Assembly: GCA_016177145.1 (NCBI GenBank)
Contig: JACOVV010000090.1
Coordinates: forward strand, 1-8,036
DNA: 8,036 nucleotides
Source: Candidatus Omnitrophota bacterium
GTDB lineage: Bacteria; Omnitrophota; Gorgyraeia; JACOVV01
Direction of reading: 5' to 3'
The translations under genes and the position numbers were made by a program. Positions 5,774 to 8,036 of the stretch are shown one piece after another (positions within the stretch are counted from its first letter, which is position 1; every line of letters starts with the position of its first letter). The notes under the pieces were generated by a model, which was not told the DNA's origin, made no database searches, and saw only the letters and a list, made by a program, of their open reading frames with translations.

Positions 5774-7403
5774 GATCATCCTTGAGTTTACTTTCTACAT
5801 CTCTATCCCCTAAAATCACTCGTGTTTTGTCAACGCGCAAGAGCTCTCCCCCCGAAGATACCTGCCACAGGTCAAATCGTTCAGCGATCGGACCGCCTAA
5901 CTGCTGAGGATCAATTGTGTTCTGGCCAAATCCTCCTGGATCGGCTAATTCCGGAGCAGCCGTAGCGCAAACAATCCCATTTCCAACGGCCGCCATAATT
6001 CTAGCAGGAGATTTAAGAATCTTCTCTTTGGTATCCATTTGTTCAGGTGTCAAATAGAGGTAGGTATTGGCCTCCCCAGCCCATGGACTTTTATAGTAAA
6101 CGACTAAAATCGTTGTCTGGACCTCTGTTGAGAGTTTTAAAATAGCATCCATCCCAATGTCTAAAGTCGCTAAATGGGTAGGATGATTATCCGTTGGATC
6201 CGGCAAGAAAACAATCAAAGGAAGATCTGTCTTTTTCTTTTCCCAATCATCCTTCAAAGTCTGCCGAAGAGCTTGATAAAATTGCACCCGGTCTTTTTCT
6301 AAAACTTCGCGTACTTCACGGGTGACGCCGTTTTCAACGATTTCTTGTTTCCTAAAACCAAACCGTAAGAACGTTAATTGGCGGTTGGTGATTCCAAGAA
6401 CCTTTGCCCCCTCCTCTGTTTCTTGTTCACGCCTTCTTATTTTTTCTTCGTCATTCAATTCCTTTCCGTTAGTGTCCACCATCCTGGCTCCAGTGCTTTT
6501 GGAAGTATAGAGAACTCTTACCTTGAAACCTCTCCCGATAAGACTCGTCACTGTTCCTCCAGCGGCAATCTCTAAATCATCATAATGAGGAGAGACGAAA
6601 CAAACCGTTCCATTTCCCGCCGTTTCCAAATTCCAATCGCCAATCCCTTGCTTGACCGCTCCCCTGACGACACGGGCGATAGAAAACGTTTCAGCGTAAG
6701 TCGGGTGCACTTTGCCAAGGTGTCGGCCGAGTCTCAATCGAACTCCCCGGGCAAGCATTCCTCCTTTTGCCGCAGCGCCATAGTCGGTACGAAGCACTTG
6801 GCTTTGGTGAGCAGCGATCGCCGTCATTTTTCTCTGAATTTCTTCAGGGGTCAAGAAATGCGCCCAGTCTGTTACTGAAACGAGCGAAGGGGGTTCGTAA
6901 TAGACGACCCAACCCCCTCTTATTTTCTGACTCAACGCTGTTTTAATTTCCCTCAGTAAACGCTTCCGATCCCGATTTTCCCATTGGGGGGATTTTTCAC
7001 TAGGCAAAATCACCATCACAGGTTGATAACGATTAATTTCTTCCGGGATAGAGGTTCCTCGAGGGAAAAACAACTGGTTCCCCCTCTGAGAAAGACGCAG
7101 GAGCAACCCCTGGATATCATCCAAATCTGGCTCATCAAAAGCTATCACAACAATATTACTATTAGTAGGCAGTGGAGACGCTAGGTTGACATGCTGGGCC
7201 GCTTCTTTGGGGTTTAAAGGCTTCACAGAGGATATCGGTCCGTTAATAATTCCGGAAGCAATCTGCCGCCAATCGGGTGGTTCAGTTTTTCGAAAAGCGG
7301 GGCGCGCGCTTAAAGAGTCAGTTTTCTTCATGAAATCCTGGCAGGGGGTACAAAATATTAAAATAACTCCAAGGGAACTCCAGAAATAAAACAAAATCCG
7401 CAT
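5757..7403 (-). CDS. PIG-L/LmbE-family zinc deacetylase homologue with duplicated domain
   Basis: A 548-residue protein. A hydrophobic stretch at about 4-18 suggests export or anchoring; CTPC at 18-21 is not a good lipobox. The C-terminal half (about 264-515) is a PIG-L domain of the kind that removes acetyl groups from GlcNAc-like substrates: SPHYDD (271-276) gives His273 and Asp276 as zinc ligands and Asp275 as base, GG is at 282-283, RRREQE at 323-328, and DNHPTH (405-410) gives the third zinc ligand, probably His410. The N-terminal half (about 83-245) looks like a shortened, inactive copy: VVIAFDEPDLDD replaces the HxDD motif, but VVYYEPP, LTPEEIQRK and YAETF match VVYYKSP, LTPEQMDTK and IAERF in the second half. 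The substrate is unknown. The start at 7403 gives the hydrophobic N-terminus; no Shine-Dalgarno is well placed. Sampled 60-base lines are 38-47% GC, against 57-70% in cstA, cysH and nuoA, which hints at separate ancestry. Confidence 0.8.
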   Translation of the reverse strand: MRILFYFWSSLGVILIFCTPCQDFMKKTDSLSARPAFRKTEPPDWRQIASGIINGPISSVKPLNPKEAAQHVNLASPLPTNSNIVVIAFDEPDLDDIQGLLLRLSQRGNQLFFPRGTSIPEEINRYQPVMVILPSEKSPQWENRDRKRLLREIKTALSQKIRGGWVVYYEPPSLVSVTDWAHFLTPEEIQRKMTAIAAHQSQVLRTDYGAAAKGGMLARGVRLRLGRHLGKVHPTYAETFSIARVVRGAVKQGIGDWNLETAGNGTVCFVSPHYDDLEIAAGGTVTSLIGRGFKVRVLYTSKSTGARMVDTNGKELNDEEKIRRREQETEEGAKVLGITNRQLTFLRFGFRKQEIVENGVTREVREVLEKDRVQFYQALRQTLKDDWEKKKTDLPLIVFLPDPTDNHPTHLATLDIGMDAILKLSTEVQTTILVVYYKSPWAGEANTYLYLTPEQMDTKEKILKSPARIMAAVGNGIVCATAAPELADPGGFGQNTIDPQQLGGPIAERFDLWQVSSGGELLRVDKTRVILGDRDVESKLKDDLATSL

Positions 7404-7415
7404 TGGTTTCTAAAC

Positions 7416-7443
7416 GGTATCATACTCCTTCCAGCGGGGTCAA
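7416..7443 (-). promoter_or_regulatory. Promoter candidate for the PIG-L gene
   Basis: On the minus strand TTGACC (7443-7438) is a good -35. At a 16-base spacer the -10 would be GATACC (7421-7416), a weak match; the better-looking TATGAT (7424-7419) is only 13 bases away, too close for a standard sigma-70 site. It fires away from nuoA. Confidence 0.4.
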
Positions 7444-7467
7444 GCTAAAGGAATCAGCTACGGACGG

Positions 7468-7495
7468 TTGACAATCTTACAGGTGATATGATAAA
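7468..7495 (+). promoter_or_regulatory. Promoter of the nuo operon
   Basis: A perfect TTGACA (7468-7473), a 16-base spacer and GATAAA (7490-7495, four of six matches). TATGAT (7487-7492) overlaps it at a 13-base spacer. The expected start, near 7502, leaves a leader of about 9 bases before the nuoA ATG at 7511, with no Shine-Dalgarno in it. Confidence 0.55.
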
Positions 7496-7510
7496 TTTTA
7501 GACTTCTCCC

Positions 7511-7876
7511 ATGGAATTACTACAAAACTATTCGTATGTCCTTGTCTTTCTTGTGATTGGGTTCGGTTTTGTGCTGGTGAACACTTTGCTTCCCTTCCTC
7601 ATCACAAAACCGAGCCGGAATCCCGGGACGGCGGCCACCTATGAAAGCGGCGAGACGCCGATCGGAAGCGCGTGGGTCCAGTTTGATATCCTTTATTATC
7701 TATACGCGCTGGTTTTTATCGCTTTTGACGTGGAGGCGGTCTTTCTCTTTCCGGTGCTGGTCGCCTATAAAAGTTTTTCACCCGTTGCGGCGTTTGTCGA
7801 GGTAACGTTGTTTGTTTTCATTTTAGGACTTGGAATCGCGTACGCATGGCGCAAAGGAATATTCTCATGGAAGTAA
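7511..7876 (+). CDS. nuoA: NADH-quinone oxidoreductase subunit A
   Basis: A complete 121-residue membrane subunit of respiratory complex I, located at the junction between the peripheral and membrane arms. Three membrane helices are visible (about 8-31, 61-85 and 90-112). The conserved loop reads [13 protein letters not shown] (43-55); the Cys found in the YECG form of many NuoA proteins is Ser here, a common variant. [10 protein letters not shown] (72-81) carries the conserved acidic residues Asp73 and Glu75 of helix 2. It opens the nuo operon after its own promoter and overlaps nuoB by 10 bases. The ATG at 7511 lacks a Shine-Dalgarno (the preceding bases are pyrimidine-rich) but gives the correct family length. 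Confidence 0.96.
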   Translation: MELLQNYSYVLVFLVIGFGFVLVNTLLPFLITKPSRNPGTAATYESGETPIGSAWVQFDILYYLYALVFIAFDVEAVFLFPVLVAYKSFSPVAAFVEVTLFVFILGLGIAYAWRKGIFSWK

Positions 7877-8036
7877 ATCCCCAATCCCCGAGGCCGTTTC
7901 AGCCAAAAACTCCGCCGCCGGGGTACATGCCGCCGGAGAGCGTGACGCAGTTTTATAAAATTGACGACCTGGTCAACATGGCCCGCGCCAACTCTCTCTG
8001 GCCGCTGACGTTCGGTCTGGCCTGCTGCGCGATCGA
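7867..8036 (+). CDS. nuoB: NADH-quinone oxidoreductase subunit B (N-terminal part, runs off the window)
   Basis: The first 56 residues of NuoB, the subunit that holds iron-sulfur cluster N2 next to the quinone site of complex I. After a Pro-rich, variable N-terminus the conserved [18 protein letters not shown] appears, with the adjacent Cys pair (residues 53-54) that forms two of the four N2 ligands; the other two lie past the window. The ATG at 7867 lies within the end of nuoA (10-base overlap) and has AAAGGA eight bases upstream, so it is likely to be translated in step with nuoA. A second in-frame Met (residue 21) before MPPESV is an alternative start, but its upstream region shows no ribosome site. 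Confidence 0.95.
   Translation, partial: MEVNPQSPRPFQPKTPPPGYMPPESVTQFYKIDDLVNMARANSLWPLTFGLACCAI

Noticed and set aside
5757..7403. Lipoprotein signal at the N-terminus of the PIG-L protein
   Set aside because: The residue before the candidate Cys18 is Phe, not Gly/Ala/Ser, and there is only one basic residue ahead of the hydrophobic stretch; membrane anchoring remains possible but a lipobox is not supported.

Overview
The window is ordinary-looking bacterial chromosome from an organism that respires with a membrane electron-transport chain: part of a succinate dehydrogenase operon at the left and the first genes of a complex I (NADH:quinone oxidoreductase) operon at the right. I cannot name the organism. 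The mix of a SdhC/SdhD pair of the kind seen outside Gammaproteobacteria, a 4Fe-4S type CysH, a tandem receiver protein, GTAG-headed palindromic repeats and promoters lying almost on the start codon suggests an uncultivated or environmental bacterial lineage. This placement is inference with low confidence.

Layout, left to right. 1-1275 (minus): sdhC, sdhD and the start of sdhA, read leftwards; sdhC and sdhD overlap by ATGA, and a cluster of three hairpin repeats sits between sdhD and sdhA and supplies the sdhD stop codon. 1276-1333: a compact divergent promoter region. 1334-4235 (plus): a family 2 glycosyltransferase followed by a CstA-type carbon/peptide transporter with its own promoter-like box. 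4259-5738 (minus): a two-receiver-domain regulator without an output domain, downstream of cysH. 5757-7403 (minus): a large, AT-richer gene for an envelope-associated PIG-L (LmbE-like) zinc deacetylase homologue built from two related halves, the first one degenerate. 7404-7510: a second divergent promoter region. 7511-8036 (plus): nuoA and the start of nuoB.

Functionally the two ends belong together as respiratory chain (complex I and complex II feeding the quinone pool). The middle is a set of unrelated single genes for sugar transfer, pyruvate or peptide uptake, sulfate/APS reduction, signalling and deacetylation. Coding density is very high: the longest gene-free stretch is the 128 bases between sdhD and sdhA, and it is largely filled by repeats.

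The points most worth attention are: (1) the REP/BIME-like triple hairpin with GTAG heads and compensatory base changes inside the sdh operon; (2) a recurring arrangement in which a -10 box lies only 6-12 bases before an ATG with no good Shine-Dalgarno sequence, suggesting leaderless mRNAs; (3) the internal duplication and low GC of the PIG-L gene. I saw no clearly new defence or mobile system in this window.
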